The notes: generated by a model from the sequence alone, not told the origin. A stretch of DNA of 64,000 nucleotides from Prorocentrum cordatum (GCA_963575745.1 CAUYUJ010018638.1:335001-399000); one strand, 5' to 3'. Counted from the stretch's first letter, positions 12,100 to 24,901 are shown. A program made the numbers and translations.

Positions 12100-13028
12100 A
12101 CAGGTGGATTTTGGACGAAAAATGAAAAATACCAAACAAAATCCTCAAACATTGTCCAAGTTACTCGAAGAATCATCCCCCGACTGTTTTTGGGTGCTAT
12201 GTTTGAGTTTCCTGCTGTACTAGAGGGACATGCCCGACGTAAGGACAGCCAGGGGTGGGGCATCGAATCAGCTGCGAGCAGCTGGCTTCGCCGGGCCCTG
12301 GATGCAGGCTGCACGCAGCAACTGCCGCGCCCCCCCCCGTTCCCGATATCCCCCCCCGTCGGCCGACCCCCATCCTCTCCCTGGCCTGCAGCACCCGCGT
12401 GCGCACTCCGCATAGTGGCCGGCAGACTGCCTGCGCTGCCACCCGACGGTGACACAGCCTCGCTCACGATGCGCAGTCCTGACACTCACCCAAAAGGTAC
12501 CGACACCGCGACTCCCCGAACCTCTCCAGGGGTGCATTCTTGGCAGAAGTTCGCGCCGTACCCAGCCGTGGCGATGAGGAAAGAGTAGCGGCATCGGGAT
12601 GTGTTCCGCTCCTGACCCCTAACACTCAGTGACGCGAGAATGCCCAAATCCGTTGCTGAACGAGCCTTCATATGCTGCTGGCCCGATGCACAGAGAAAAG
12701 AAAAGGGATGCCTCGTTCGCGAGAGCGCACGCTGCGGCATTCTCTGGAAACTGGCGCGCGCGCGCGAAAGGAGACGCGGTCAGCCGGAACATGGATGGGG
12801 AACGTGAAGAAGGCGAGCTCGATCAGGGCCGCAAAGCGCATCCTTGCTCAAGCATCACGTGAGAGAATGTCGCACGGCAACCGTATAGCGCCTCTCAAAA
12901 CGGCCGGGGCATCATGTTTTTTGTATTTGCTGTGGTCCGTTTCGAGCGAGCTTATTGCACGCTGAATTTCCAGTTGTGGCTCAACTTCCTTATCGTTTTC
13001 TGGCATTTCGCAAGTCGTTGTGCTCCAT
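12100..13028. other. No gene recognised
   Basis: 12100-12240 looks like a worn relative of the fold-back family at 20714 (CCCTACAGGTGGATTTT, GGACGAAAAA near the left and GAGGGACATGCCCGACGT at the right). The remainder is unique GC-rich sequence without a supportable frame. Confidence 0.4.
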
Positions 13029-13182
13029 TAGGGGGCCACATGCGAACCCTACCCCTACCCCCCACGATTTCTGAGGGGGAGGGTGGGGTTCACTTCGTTC
13101 GGGAGCTCTCGAGCGAAGTGAACCCCACCCTCCCCCTCAGAAATCGTGGGGGGCAGTGGTAGGGTTCGCATGTGGCCCCCTA
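13029..13182. repeat. 154-bp spacer-less palindrome
   Basis: The sequence is self-complementary around GAGCTC (centre between 13105 and 13106). By hand comparison 73 of 77 base pairs match; the mismatches are at 13054/13157, 13057/13154, 13098/13113 and 13102/13109. It begins TAGGGGGCCACATGCGAACC and ends with the reverse complement, so a TA lies at each end. The motif TGCGAACCCTACC recurs in a smaller palindrome at 24902-24950. Confidence 0.95.
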
Positions 13183-13296
13183 TTCACATCCCTGCCGATT
13201 TCCGCGCAGTCATTGTTCCATGGTCAGGCCTCCGCGTGGCCCCTCGACCGCTGCCCCAATGTCATGTTGTGCTTTCAATTCGTTTCCAATACGCGA

Positions 13297-13468
13297 TCTT
13301 AGATATAATAGGGGGAAAGCAAACCTACCTCGCTTTTGACCACCCTCGCTTCCAAGAGATACCAAGCGATGCCAAACTACGGCATGTACTGGTCAGGTCG
13401 CTTGACGAGGAGGCGCGTGGTATGACTTGGTTTTTCCTGGAAGCGAAAGCGGGGGAGGTAATTCACGC
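13297..13468. repeat. Dispersed 165-bp repeat, second copy at 48230-48395
   Basis: The two copies are nearly identical over GGGGGAAA[GA]CAAACCTACC, TTCCAAGAGATACCAA[GA]CGA and GACGAGGAGGCGCGTGGTAT to GAAGCGAAAGCGGGG. Both can be translated in one frame, but most differences change the amino acid (S/N, R/Q, H/P, S/P, T/A, F/C), so this looks like a non-coding repeat and not a conserved exon. Confidence 0.8.
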
Positions 13469-13469
13469 T

Positions 13470-15599
13470 CTGAATATAAAAGAGCTTGGCTGGTCCAGCC
13501 CCCTCCGGATCTGCCGTTTTAAGCTGTACATCATACTGTGCCGGATCTGCTGTTTTGAGCCGCCGGATCTGCCCCGTCGTCCCAGCTCACAGGGTGCACA
13601 TGTTCGATTTCCCGCGAGCGACACAAAGAAATACATAGAAACACCCTGGCAGTCTGAAGTGACAACTAGGCGGGAGCCAAATTCAAAGCCTCGGTGCTGA
13701 AAGAACAGGTTGGGCTCGCAGATTCAGTGGCCGTCAAGCGCCCAGTGGCTCAATCATTGAAACCAACGGTGTGTTCGACGGAGCCCGATCGAAAAAAAAA
13801 GCAAATCTCCAGATCGGTGAGCTGTCAAATTCATCCCGAAGAGGACTCGGAATGACAAATGCAAGTGCCGAGCTGGAAGTGACCGACAAAAACAAGGAGC
13901 AGACGCTTCGATGGGGCCCGAGTGCGTCAGAGAAACTCCCGAGGACTTTGAAGAAACTTGCGTGTCCCTTGTCATCGGTTCCAGCCGTAACTCCAACTGA
14001 CAGGCCCGTTACGCTTTATTGTCGTCTTCGTTGTCCTCGTACTCGTTCCTCGTTCGTGGCTCCTCGCTCCGCCCTCCTCCTTCCTCATCCTTGCACCTCC
14101 TGCCAACTTACTTATCCCTGCTTCTCCTCATTTTCCTCATCCCTTCTCTCCCTCCTCCATGTCCCTCTCCTCATTATCATCATCCGTTCACGCCTGCGCT
14201 TCTGCCTCCTTTGTTTCCTCTTGGCTGCCTGCGGAAGAAGGGCATTTCCGACATGCATCCTTCTCCTCCTTCCCTCATGCGTTTCCTCTTCCTCGTTACC
14301 CTCGTCCTCCTCGTCTTCATCCCTCGATCGCACACGTCCTCTCCAATGGACTCGGGACGACTCGGCAATGGGCAGCCAGCCAGCCAGCCAACCAGCCCCT
14401 CACCAACACCACCGCCCCGAGCCCCCCAGACCGTCTGGGACGGGGCGTCGCTGACGACTGCAACGACCAAGAAGAGGGCCGCCATCCTCCCCCCCAGCGT
14501 CGCACCTAGCCCATCGCCCTCCCTCGACGTCATCCCTCGTTTCCGTCTCGGCCTCCTCCTCCTCCTCCCCCTCATTCTCCTCCTCCTCCTCCTCTGCCCC
14601 CCAACCCTCCCCCCCTATCAGCATCCTGCTCCTATGATGCTCTTCCTCTGAGGTGGTGCAGGCGCCCAGCGGCAGAACTAGGGTCATACCCCAGCAGGCG
14701 CGGCCAACGGAACGTTGCATGAGCATGCGAAGCAGAAGTGCCATGGTTCAAGCTGAGCTTTGCAGATGTAGGCAAGTTTCGGGCGAAAGCTTGGAAACTA
14801 ATTGGCAGTGTGCAATCATACTGTCTAGCGCACACTCGTGCCTTTGCTCATAGGCCTACAGACACACGGCTTCATATATTCCTACTCCCCTCCCCACGTG
14901 TTCCCGCTGCTGCTTCTCCTCCTCATCCTCCTCCTCCGCTCTCGTATGCTGTCCCTCCTCTTTCCTGACTGTGTGGCCAAGGTGGAGGAGGAGCACCAAC
15001 AACGCACTCTAGACAGGATCAGCCAACATCGAATCGGGAGATCGGGTCGACTCGGAATGTGCGTCGGATCGGGCAACATCGCCCCAGGGGGGGCATCAAA
15101 TCGGAACTGCTGTGTCAATGTGAACAACAGCACTACGTAAACACCGGGCAACGCCGGTTCGTCGGAATATCTGAACGAACCGATTCCTGTCGAACCGGCC
15201 GGAATCGATGTCGCGTCGGACCGGAAGGGACGCTGCTCTGGATGGCCCCCGTGCGCCAATCGCGGCGGCCTCGGTCGGCGCAGCAGGGCCGCCCAGAGGG
15301 CCTCGGTGAGCCCTGACGAGGCCCTTCAAACGCCGAGGGGGGATCGTAGCACGCCCCATCTCGCACTCGTCGGATTGCAAGAGGGGGGCGTTCAAGGGCG
15401 GGGTGCACGAATCATGGTCCGAAGCGGGTGCCGAGTCCTCCGCCACAAGAGGTCCCCAGGAGGCCAGCAGAAGGCCCAAAGAGACCCTCAAGAGGCCCCA
15501 AGAGGCCCCCAAGCGGCCTCAAAACAGCCCCCTAGAGCCATTCGAAAGACTTCTCGCGACATCCCAACGAACATGATATTCGCCGACCCCTGTTGATTT
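13470..15599. other. No gene recognised; pyrimidine-rich segment
   Basis: 14030-14650 is rich in CTCCTC/CCTCAT and is simple-sequence in character. A CAGC-type run (AGCCAGCCAGCCAACC) is at 14370-14395. The rest is unique. From about 15,470 the AAGAGGCCCC-type degenerate repeats begin. Confidence 0.4.
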
Positions 15600-17390
15600 A
15601 TCACAGGGGTGCCTGGCGTGCTAGACATCTGGTGGATGTTGGTGATGTTCTACAGAACTCCCCCTGCGGCTGCGGCCCAGCGCCCCGGCCACCTGGAAAG
15701 CTCATCTGGACTCGCAATGATTTTTCCGCCGCAGGCGGCTCCAAGATTGCTCCAAGGACGGCCAAGTTGACTCAAGATGGTTTCCGAGACGGTCCCAACA
15801 TGCCCCCAAACACCGCCATGATGACTTCACGAGAGAGCCCCAGATGATGGCCCCAGATGGACCCGAAAAGGCCCAACATGGCCCCAGGATGGCCCAAGAG
15901 TCCGCCAGGACGTATCAAGAGGTACGCAACAGGTCGGGCGGCGCGAAGAGGCCAACATCATTGATTGCCTTTGGTTTTCGAATGATTTGGGCTGTTGCTC
16001 CGACGGCCCAAGACGCTCACCAGGATTGCCCCACGAACCCCCGACCCAGGAGGCCCCCAAGACGGCAGACGGCCCCAAGAGGGCCCCAAGATGGCCCAAG
16101 AGGCCTCCAAGACGCCCAAGATGGCCTCCAAGACGAGCCTGAAGCGCTCCAACAGGGCCCCAAGACGGCCCAGAGAGGCTCCCAAGACGGCTTCCGACGG
16201 CGTCAGACAGGCCAGGAACGCTGTAAGACGGCCAGATATGCCCCCAGGAAGCCTCCAAAGACCCCCACGAGGCCAAATGAGGCTCCAAAGAGGCCTCCAA
16301 GAGGCCCTCAGGCAGCTCCCAGGAGGCCCCAAGAATAACCCAAGAGGTCTCCTCATCTTTCTCCTCATCCTTCTTTTCCTCCCTCTTCTCATCCTCCGCC
16401 CCCACGTGTTCCCCGAATGGCTTCCACAATGGCTGGGGGAACGCACGTTCCAATAGCGTGGCCAAACTTTGCCGAAACGTTTGGCCACGTAGGCGTATCC
16501 TAAAAGGCAGGGGGCGGCGGTGATTCGCCGTAGGCGTCTTCGATCCGCCGCCCCCTGCGGTATTGCCAAAGGGTTGCACGGCGTGCCAGACGTCTGGCAG
16601 GGTTGTGGTTCTTGTCTAAAGAACTCCCCGTGGGTTCTCGGCCCAGACCGCCAGCCACCAGGGCAGCTCCTCAAACAAATCTACCCCTCGTTGGCCAAAT
16701 TGCCTCCATCACGGCTAAGATGGCCCAAGATGGCTAGAGGCCTCCAAAACGGCTAATAAGGCCACAAGGGAGCTTAAGATGGCCGAACCATAACTCCAAG
16801 ACGGCCCAAAATGTACTCAAGACAGCCTGGATTGCCTGAAGATGGCCCAAGACTGCACAAGAATCCCCCAAGAGACGTCCAAGACAGCCTTCCGACGGCC
16901 GAAGAGGCCACTAAGATTGCCCCAAGATCGGCCGCGAGGCCTTCAAGATGGCCCCAGGACGACCCAAAAGGCTCCCAAGGCGTCCCCCAACGGGCCACAA
17001 GACGGCCCAAGGCAGGCCCCTCAACGGCGTCAGACGGGCAAAGAACGCCATAAGACGGCCAACATTGTCCCCAAGAAGCTCCAAAAGGCCCCAAAGAGGC
17101 CCAATGAGGCCCCCAAGAGGACTCCCAGAGGGCCCCTGGCAGCTCCCAGGAGGCCCCAAGAAGAATGCAAGAAGCTCCCAAGGGGGCTCCTCATCCTTCT
17201 CCTCATCCTCCTGTGTGCCTCCATTTGATCATCATCCTCCTCTTCCTCCCCCACGTGTTCCCCGAAGGCTTCCACAACAGCAAGGGGAACGCATGGTCCA
17301 ATAGGGTAGCCAAACTTTGCCTCAAACGTTTGGCCACATATGCGACAGGGGGGCGACGGTGATTCGCCGTAGACGCCTTTGATTACAACA
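15600..17390. repeat. Diverged tandem segmental duplication, unit about 0.85-0.97 kb
   Basis: Landmarks recur in order: GAACTCCCC at 15655 and 16621, CCCACGTGTTCCCCGAA at 16401 and 17250, AAACGTTTGGCCAC at about 16476 and 17325, and GGTGATTCGCCGTAG in both. Between landmarks each unit is filled with degenerate GGCCCCAAGA/CAAGACGGCC repeats. The first unit carries a perfect 11-bp hairpin, CGTGGCCAAAC (16457-16467) with GTTTGGCCACG (16479-16489). Confidence 0.7.
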
Positions 17391-17626
17391 ATACGGCCCT
17401 ACCATGATCAGGTGCTCATTCTGGGACCCTTCCCGGAACCACTTGCTCCACTCGTGTCGAAGCTGCGTCGAACGTCCATCGACTGGAGGCGAACTTGAGT
17501 CGAGCCAGGAGTCGAACGGACCCGCCAGGTGGGCCCCAGGAAGGTCCCCGAAACGAGCACCCGAGCATGCCATCCCCCGACCAGAGCATCACCCCCCTCC
17601 TGGCGGCTCCCGAAGCCCCCAACTCG

Positions 17627-17769
17627 CCATGGCTCGGGCGTCCGTTCCCCGTACATCCGTCGGTCTCGTGCGCGTTGTCTCTTGCCTTCCCTCTTTTTGC
17701 CACGACGATCCAAGATGCGCCCAGAGGGCCCTCGCCGAGAAAGAAGGCACCTGTCCGAGCGATGCCGAG
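17627..17769. mobile_element. MITE-like repeat with GGCATCGCTCGG ends, copy 1
   Basis: Ends CCATGGCTCGGGCGTCC and CTGTCCGAGCGATGCC are imperfect inverted repeats. The same ends and internal blocks (TTCGTGCGCG-like, GATGC, GGNCCTC) occur at 32197-32324 and 34037-34173. Target duplications are not clear. Confidence 0.6.
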
Positions 17770-18144
17770 CCCCTGAGAAGGCGAAACCCCACCCCCGCTC
17801 CCAGTCCCGACCCCATCCCCGCACCCGCGATCCAGGGGGTCGGGACAAGGGGCGGGGGTGTGGTTTTCAGGGTCCAGGAACGGAGAAAACCCACCCCGAA
17901 CCCCAGTCCCGACCCCTTGAATCCCAGGCTCGGGGATGGGCGTCGGGACTGGGGGTGGGGGTGGACTTTCGCCTTCTGTGACGAACCAACAACACACACA
18001 CTCATACCCATAGGGGGATCGGAAAGGGCTACGGGTGCGTGTTGCCGGATGGGGGTCCCCGCTCTAACGGGAGCGTCCCCCAGGGCCCGACAACCCGCAC
18101 CCATACCCATAGCCAGTCCTCCTCCCAACGACCTCCCTATGGGT

Positions 18145-18432
<288 letters not shown>

Positions 18433-18630
18433 TATGGGTGTGTGTTGTTCGTTCGTCATTCTGACCCTCTTGGCGGCTCCCGAAGCGCAGGCCCCCCCTC
18501 GCGCCCCTGCGGCGGGGGGCCTCGAACTTGATGGCCACCGACCTCCCAGTCCTGCGTCGGCCCCGCGGGGGGGGACTGCACGCGGAGGCGCAGGACAACG
18601 GGAGGGGTGGAACGGCACCAGCACGGCACG

Positions 18631-19402
18631 GGAGGAGGAGGAGGAGGAGGAGGAGGAGGAGGAGGAGGAGGAGGAGGAGGAGGAGGAGGAAGAGCGGGAG
18701 GGGGAGCGGGGGAGGAACATCGACGAAGACAGATGGTGCTGCCCCTGGAGCCCCCCAGAGGCCCCAGAGGGACCTCCAGAAGGCCTCCAGAGGCCTCCAA
18801 AGGCGCCAGGGAGGCATCTCGAGAAACCCTCAGATTCATTCCGATGACTCCTGACCGAAGATATACATTCCACGATCGTCTCAACCACTCACTCCTTGTG
18901 GGGGTCGGCAGAATGGCGTAAGCCACTTGAATTATGCTGCCGGAGTTCCCCACATAGTGGTGATAAGGGCTTCGCATAATCAATGAGGCAGTTAATAGTA
19001 GCAACATGGATGGAAGGCCCATCGCAAGAGCACGCACACACATAAGGGAAAACGAAGGCAAAGGATGGGCGTGAAAAGCGGGATAATATGGTGCTCAGAT
19101 ACCCTGCCGCGGTACATGTTCGATCCGCGCGGGTATGCTGACTCGGCGCTGGGGTCTCCCTGGCGGCGCGTCTGCCGCAGTCACATGGCGCGCTCCGCGC
19201 TCCAGGGGGGGAGCGTGCAGTGCCGATCCGCGCAGTCCGCGCAGCCCAGGGCGATCCGAGCAGTCCGAAACTTGAGTTGATGCCGCTGTTTCTTTTTCGA
19301 GAATATGAGAGAGGAAGGGGGAGGAGGAGGAGGAGGAGGAGGAGGAGGAGGAGGAGGAGGAGGAGGAGAGAAGGAGGAGGAGGAGGAAGAGGAGGAAGGG
19401 GT
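18631..19402. repeat. Two GGA microsatellites
   Basis: GGA/GAG purine arrays at about 18631-18702 and 19305-19402. The intervening 600 bp is unique sequence with no supportable gene. Confidence 0.85.
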
Positions 19403-19538
19403 TCTGATGCGTCCAGGGGTGCCCATGTTCTTCTACAATGCCCTGAAAAGAACGAGGAAGGTACTGGAGGTCCCAAAATTAGGTGGTGACGGCCCTCGCG
19501 GTGACCTTGAAATCCCAAAAGATCCAACCACGCGATCC

Positions 19539-19625
19539 GTCACCGCACGGTCTTGGGACCGCAGCGGCCCAAGCCGCCCGAGACTTCCTCGGAGAACGAC
19601 CCGAGTCACAAAACCGTGCGGTGAC
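19539..19625. repeat. Nested hairpin/cruciform
   Basis: GTCACCGCACGGT (19539-19551) pairs perfectly with ACCGTGCGGTGAC (19613-19625). Immediately inside, CTTGGG-CCGC and GCGG-CCCAAG (about 19552-19573) form a second hairpin. Function unknown. Confidence 0.8.
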
Positions 19626-20090
19626 CCCGAACCCTCACTGACTCACCACGCGGTGTGGTCTGGTCAAAAACCGCTTGAGCGCCGCAAAACACAGGTCTCA
19701 CGCGACACGACATGGCGAACTCACGCCGCGACCTACGCGGGCAGACAGCGCGGCACGCCACGCTGGAAGCGAGGGCGCTCACGCGCGGCTTCACGCGGGC
19801 AGCCTGCGCGCGAATGCCGGCGCGGCCGATCCGTTTCGGTGCGTCGCTCGTCTGGAGGCCCCCGAAGGAAGGGGGGCACTGTCCTTGCTGCTCGGGGCGA
19901 ATCGGCGGGGCACCCGTGGCTAAAAGCCAGTCCACTGCTCCGCGCACAGCGGCCGACGCCGAGCCGCCTGGGGGGGGGGGGGGGAGGGGCGCGCCGCGGC
20001 ACGGAGGCAGGCGAGCCCGCGCAGGCTCCGCACGCGAGGCCGGGCGCCGAAGCGCCGCCGCTCCCGCCGATGACACAACCATCAACTTTC

Positions 20091-20215
20091 GGAGGTCCGC
20101 GCGGATTTCTCGGATCGGCGCTGGGGCCCCTGGCGGCGCCTCCGACGCCGCCCCGCGCGCCAGGGGGGGGTCAGCGAAGATCCGAGAAGTCCGCGCGGCC
20201 CTTTGAAAATCGTTG
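20091..20215. mobile_element. GC-rich fold-back MITE, diverged copy
   Basis: Contains CGGAGGTCCGCGCGGATTTC, TCGGATCGGCGCTGG, CCTGGCGGCGCC and the reverse arm GATCCGAGAAGTCCGCGCGG. Its outer ends are worn compared with 32678 and 48402. Confidence 0.7.
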
Positions 20216-20330
20216 TTCCTGCCATGGCCTGGTCCCCGAAATCAGCCAGGCCCAGCGAAAAGCCAGTTCGGCCGATTTGGCTAAGCCTCGCTGCAATTTC
20301 TGCTTGGGGACGTCCCAAGCCAGGCTCAGC

Positions 20331-20512
20331 CCAACAAGAAAGGAGCCCAGGGACACACACAAATAAATACGCACAAATACCAATACTCCCTATATTGTTT
20401 CATCTTTTCTGGATTTTCGTCTGCCCCCCCAGTTCCCATATTTTCCCGTGTCCTCCTGGGAATCGACGATCAATGGTGTCTGTGTTTTTTCCACTCCTGA
20501 GTTCTGGCTGAG
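20331..20512. repeat. Five-copy dispersed repeat, copy B
   Basis: Same block order as 11928-12094: GGGACACACACAAATAAATA, a TTTTCTGGATTTTCGTC block, TTCCCATATTTTCCC, GGGAATCGACGATCAATGG and TGTCTGTG, ending with CACTCCTGA. Confidence 0.75.
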
Positions 20513-20713
20513 CCCCACATGCGCTGAACCCCGTTGCGTGCGCCTCGAAGGGCGAGCGTCAGGGGGGGACCGGCTCCTGGGGGAAACCACGAGCCGAAGA
20601 TCGGCAAGACATCGCCGATGGATCGGCGATGGGCCCTCGATAGCGAATCCGCACGTTCCTGGGTGGCGTGGGTTATCCGGCCGCTGTCGGCGAGGAGTGA
20701 GCGATTAGGTTAA

Positions 20714-20897
20714 GTCGGGCCTGTCCCCCTACAGGGGGATTTTCGACGAAAAATAATAAATACCCCAAAAATGCCCCAAGAAGGTCAAACAATACTGAAA
20801 AAATAGTCCCCATACTATTTTTGGACTATCTTTCGACTATTTTCCTGGGATTTTCTATTGTTCGTCGAAAATCCCCCTGTAGGGGGACAGGCCCGAC
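20714..20897. mobile_element. 184-bp MITE-like element with 37-bp perfect terminal inverted repeats
   Basis: Left arm 20714-20750 and right arm 20861-20897 are perfect inverted copies beginning GTCGGGCCTGTCCCCC. Each arm contains its own small palindrome CCCCCTACAGGGGG and then ATTTTCGACGAA. The interior is A/T-rich with no coding capacity. Relatives are at 36123-36300 (32-bp arms) and 36529-36587 (one end only), with worn ones at 7090-7250 and 12100-12240. Confidence 0.85.
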
Positions 20898-21481
20898 GTG
20901 AGATTGGGGGTCGAGGCGTCCCCGTCCCCCTTGACGTGGCGCCCCTCCGCATCGAGCCCCCTCCGAGACCGGACTTTCGACTGTGCCCAGGAGGGTGCCC
21001 CCGACCCCCGACCGCGCTGGGTGCGAGTCAGACAGCCTCCCGAAGGGGGTAGGTGCTGCGACCGGGGGGAGTCTTTCGGGGAGCGGCCCGTGCTCGAGCG
21101 CTGGGAGCAAACGTCCACCGCGAACTCTCACCCGCACCCCCGCCCCTGATGGCGGCACCCATTCTGCCAGTGATGCCCGCGGGTGCCGCGCGGTGCTCCT
21201 CTTGTCCTTGCCAACGTACACGGCCCCGAAGCACCCCGCGCCGAGCTGCTCTGCGACCTCTCAGAGGCCAAGCCGGGGGGGAGGGGGGGGGGCGGGGCAG
21301 GACGAGAGGGGGGAGCGGGACGCGCAATGAAAGATGGAGAGATTTTGGGCGGGGAGGTGTCACGAAACAAAACTTGCGTTGGCCTGTTTCTCCGTGTCGC
21401 GCCGAACCTCTTGTCTACGAGTCACGCTGGCCGCATATCCGTCCCCCGCGGAAGGTAGCGAGCAACAATCAGGAATCACCA

Positions 21482-21485
21482 TCAC

Positions 21486-21575
<90 letters not shown>

Positions 21576-21973
21576 CTCCCCATCACCAACCGCCATCACA
21601 AACCATCATATAGCATCGTCATGGTCGGCACCATAATCAACATCAAACACACCATCACCATTACCATCACCATCACTTGCACCATCAACATTGCCATCAG
21701 CATCGCAATCGCCAGCACCATCACCAACACCAACACCATCAACATCATAATTGCAATCGCAATCACCATCGCCATCACCGTCACAGTCATTATCATCATC
21801 AGCAGCATCATCATCACCATCACCACCATTATCATCATTACCATCATCATCACCACCCTCCTCATCCTCATCCTCATCCTCCTCACCATCCTGTTCATAA
21901 TCATCAGCATCAGCAGCATCATCAGCATCAGCATCAGCATCAGCATCATCATCATCATCATCATCATCATCAT

Positions 21974-22007
<34 letters not shown>

Positions 22008-22240
22008 GTCATCACCATCACCATCATAATGGTGATCATCATCATCATCATCATCATCATCACCATCACCACCACCACCACCAATACCACCACATCAATC
22101 ATCATCAGCAGCAGCATCCGCATAAGCGTCAGCATCAGTATCATCATCACCACCACCATCATCAGTATCAGCATCAGCAATATCAGCATCAGCAATATCA
22201 GCATCAGCATCACCATCGGAAACATCATCACCACCCACCA
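21482..22240. repeat. CAT microsatellite grading into CAT/CAC/CAG repeat
   Basis: 21482-21576 is nearly pure (CAT)n. To 22240 the repeat continues with frequent CAC, CAG and AAT variants. The poly-His, poly-Ile and poly-Met translations here are not genes. Confidence 0.95.
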
Positions 22241-24900
22241 ACAGCACTCATCGTGGCTCCAGGGAGGGACGGGCGAGGACAGCAGAGACTCCCCCGCAGG
22301 CCTCGGAGGCCACCGCCAGGCGCGCCAGCGCAGGCAGGGCAGCGGGGGAAAAGTGAGAGCGACAGGACCAGCTCCCGCGAGGGGGAGCTGCCTGGCGCTC
22401 GCGTGGCCCAGCGGCCCGGCCGGAGCATGACGCAGGCGGGGCAGCGCCGCCGCCGCGCGCCCCGCGTGGCGGGCGCGGCGCTGCGGGTGGGCGCCGCACG
22501 TCTGCCCCCCGCGGGCGGCCGGCCACCTGCTCCTGGGCGCTCCGCGCGCGTGGGGGGCCGCGAGGCGGCGTGGCGGGCGGCCGTGCGGCGGCGCCTGCTG
22601 GAGCGCCCGGTTGCCCGCGCGACCAGTGCACCCGGTGGGCTGCCCGACGGCTGACCTGGGCAGCCGCGGTCCCGCGTGCTCGCCCTGGCGCGCTGCTCGT
22701 CTTTCAGAGTACGTCCTCCTCCTCCTCCTCCTCCTCCTCCTCCTCCTCCTCCTCCTCCTCCTCATCCCGCTCCGGCTCCTCCGCGCTCCGCGTGTCACCC
22801 GTTCTCGGAGCACGGCTCTCTATGGATGGTTCTCAGAAGAGCGCCCGAGGAACAAGATTTGACGTGGGCACGGGTAAGGAAAGCGCCGCTGCTCCAATCG
22901 GCGGACTGTCCAGGAGCAACCTTAGGGGGGAGGCGCGCTGTTGCGCGCCTCGCGTGCCGCGGCGGCAGCGCACTGGCTACGTACACGCGCGCCGAAACGT
23001 CGGGCCCTCACGCAAGCCTGGCATTTTTGGTCAGGGCCGTCACGAGCCACCGGAGCAGCCAGAGGGGCTGGCAGTCCCTGGTTCTTTCTTGCCGCTGTTC
23101 TTGCCGTCTGCTGGCAGGCCAGGAGAAAGGAGGCGGAATCACTTCCGGCACGAGGAACGACGACGCGGAGGCAGCGACACTGCAGTCTGAGGCATCAGGG
23201 CGGGGTTGCACTGGCCTCCCCGAGGCCTCCTCGAGGCCTTCCTCTTTTAACCCTTCTCGTCCTTAAGGCCTCCCAGAGGCCTGCCACGAGGCCTCCTCCT
23301 CCGCCTCCTCCTTCTTCTCCTTCTCCTCGAGGCCTCCTCCTCCTCCTCATCCGTCTCAGGGCCACGGTACAAGCAGACGTGCGCCGAGAGGCGGCGCGCG
23401 TCGCTAGGGGTGCGCTGCCCAGAAAAAACAGCCAGTGCGGAGCCGCCTCGACAGGAGCCCCTGGCGCGGGTGGCGCGGGTGCGGACAACTGCTCGCCCCC
23501 CTCTATTCACCGCCCCTGTCGGGCGCTGCCCAATGACAGGGCAACAGGAGGGGGGCGAAGGAAGGTGCATCTTTCGTTGGCCTTCGGGGCCCTCGGGGGG
23601 GGGACCCTGATGGGCCCCTTCCTCCGCCCCTCACCGCCCGTCCAGTTCAGTCCAGAAGCCTTGCGCCGGCCACAGCGATTGAGCAATGGGTGAGCATGTG
23701 CACGGGTTCGGATGCCTTCAGCACGCCGCCCATGCCTTGACCGCCGGCTCCCACCTGCGAGCTGCACCGCTCTGTCGGCGGAAATGGTCGGCGGAAGTGG
23801 TCACCGCCACCTCCCCATTTACCGCTCCCAACGTTAGGATAAGCTCGTCCCTGGACCTGGACCCCCTGCAGCTGGGTCAAAAACACTCCTGCGCACCCCC
23901 TCCAGAGGCTCACGGCGAAGCTCCACACATTCCTCGCGGTGTGTCCACTCGGCGGCGCGAGCAAGGAGGGTGGCGGTGGGGAGGGGTCACGGGTGCAGGC
24001 AAGGAGGGGGGGGCAGTCTGACGTGAGCCATCCCAGACTGGACAGGGCAGGGCCTCTCTCGCCCTCGCGCAGCTTCGCCTCGCCCACATGCGCGTGAAAC
24101 GCGACGCAAAGAATTCCCGGTGGGGGGGTCTCCGCTTCACTTCGGTCTCACCCCCCAACCTCCAATCCTGTCCGTTATTCGCGCCGATGCGCATGGGCCA
24201 TGGCCCGCGCGTATTCCAGCGTTCTGATTGCGGAAACAATCCAGCCCGCTTCTAGTGCAAGAGTTTGAGCTAGGATGTGGGCTGGATCTGCTTTCCTATC
24301 CTCCTCCACCCCAGGCCCCGAACGTCGCGAATGCTTCTCAACGTGAATCCTGGGATGTCTGGTTGTTTTCGGAAGAGGAGGAGGAAACGGGCGACGAGGA
24401 GGAAAAGGAGGGGAGGGGAGAGGCAGGAGGGAGTGGAAGGGAGGGGGAGTGAAGAGGAGAAGTGAGGTCGAATGAGTAGGAGGAGGAAGAGGAGGAAAAG
24501 TAAGTACCCCATGCCAACGTTCGACGATGACGCCAGGCCGTAAAACCCTGGCCCCTGGCGGCCGATCGGGACGATTCGGGCATCCCCAGGACGCTCTCGG
24601 TAATGCCCAGCCTCTGGAAAGTAGCACGTGGCTGGCAAACCATTGGGATCATGCGACAAAACAAATTTCGAAAGTCCCCCATTCAGACGAAGCCACGACG
24701 ATGATACAATCAGGTGAGGATCCGGCGGCTCTGAAGATGTCTCGGACGCCGCGGCCTTCCCAGAGCGTTCCAGAACGCTCCGAGAGCGTTCCAGAAGGCT
24801 CTGGAACGGATTGATCCTCGTCCTGGAACCGTCCGATCACGGGGCTGGCACACTTCCAGGCACCTGTATCGCCTTCGAAAGCCTCCCATCTCGGCGACAT
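22241..24900. other. No gene recognised; TCC run and GC-rich unique sequence
   Basis: 22708-22766 is a (TCC)n run. 23260-23350 contains GAGGCCTCC repeats. 24378-24500 is purine-rich. I see no conserved protein signal in the open frames. Confidence 0.4.
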
Positions 24901-24901
24901 C

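Noticed and set aside
13303-13468. Possible conserved exon shared with 48230-48395
   Set aside because: Differences between the copies mostly change amino acids, and the second copy has a stop codon within the shared segment.
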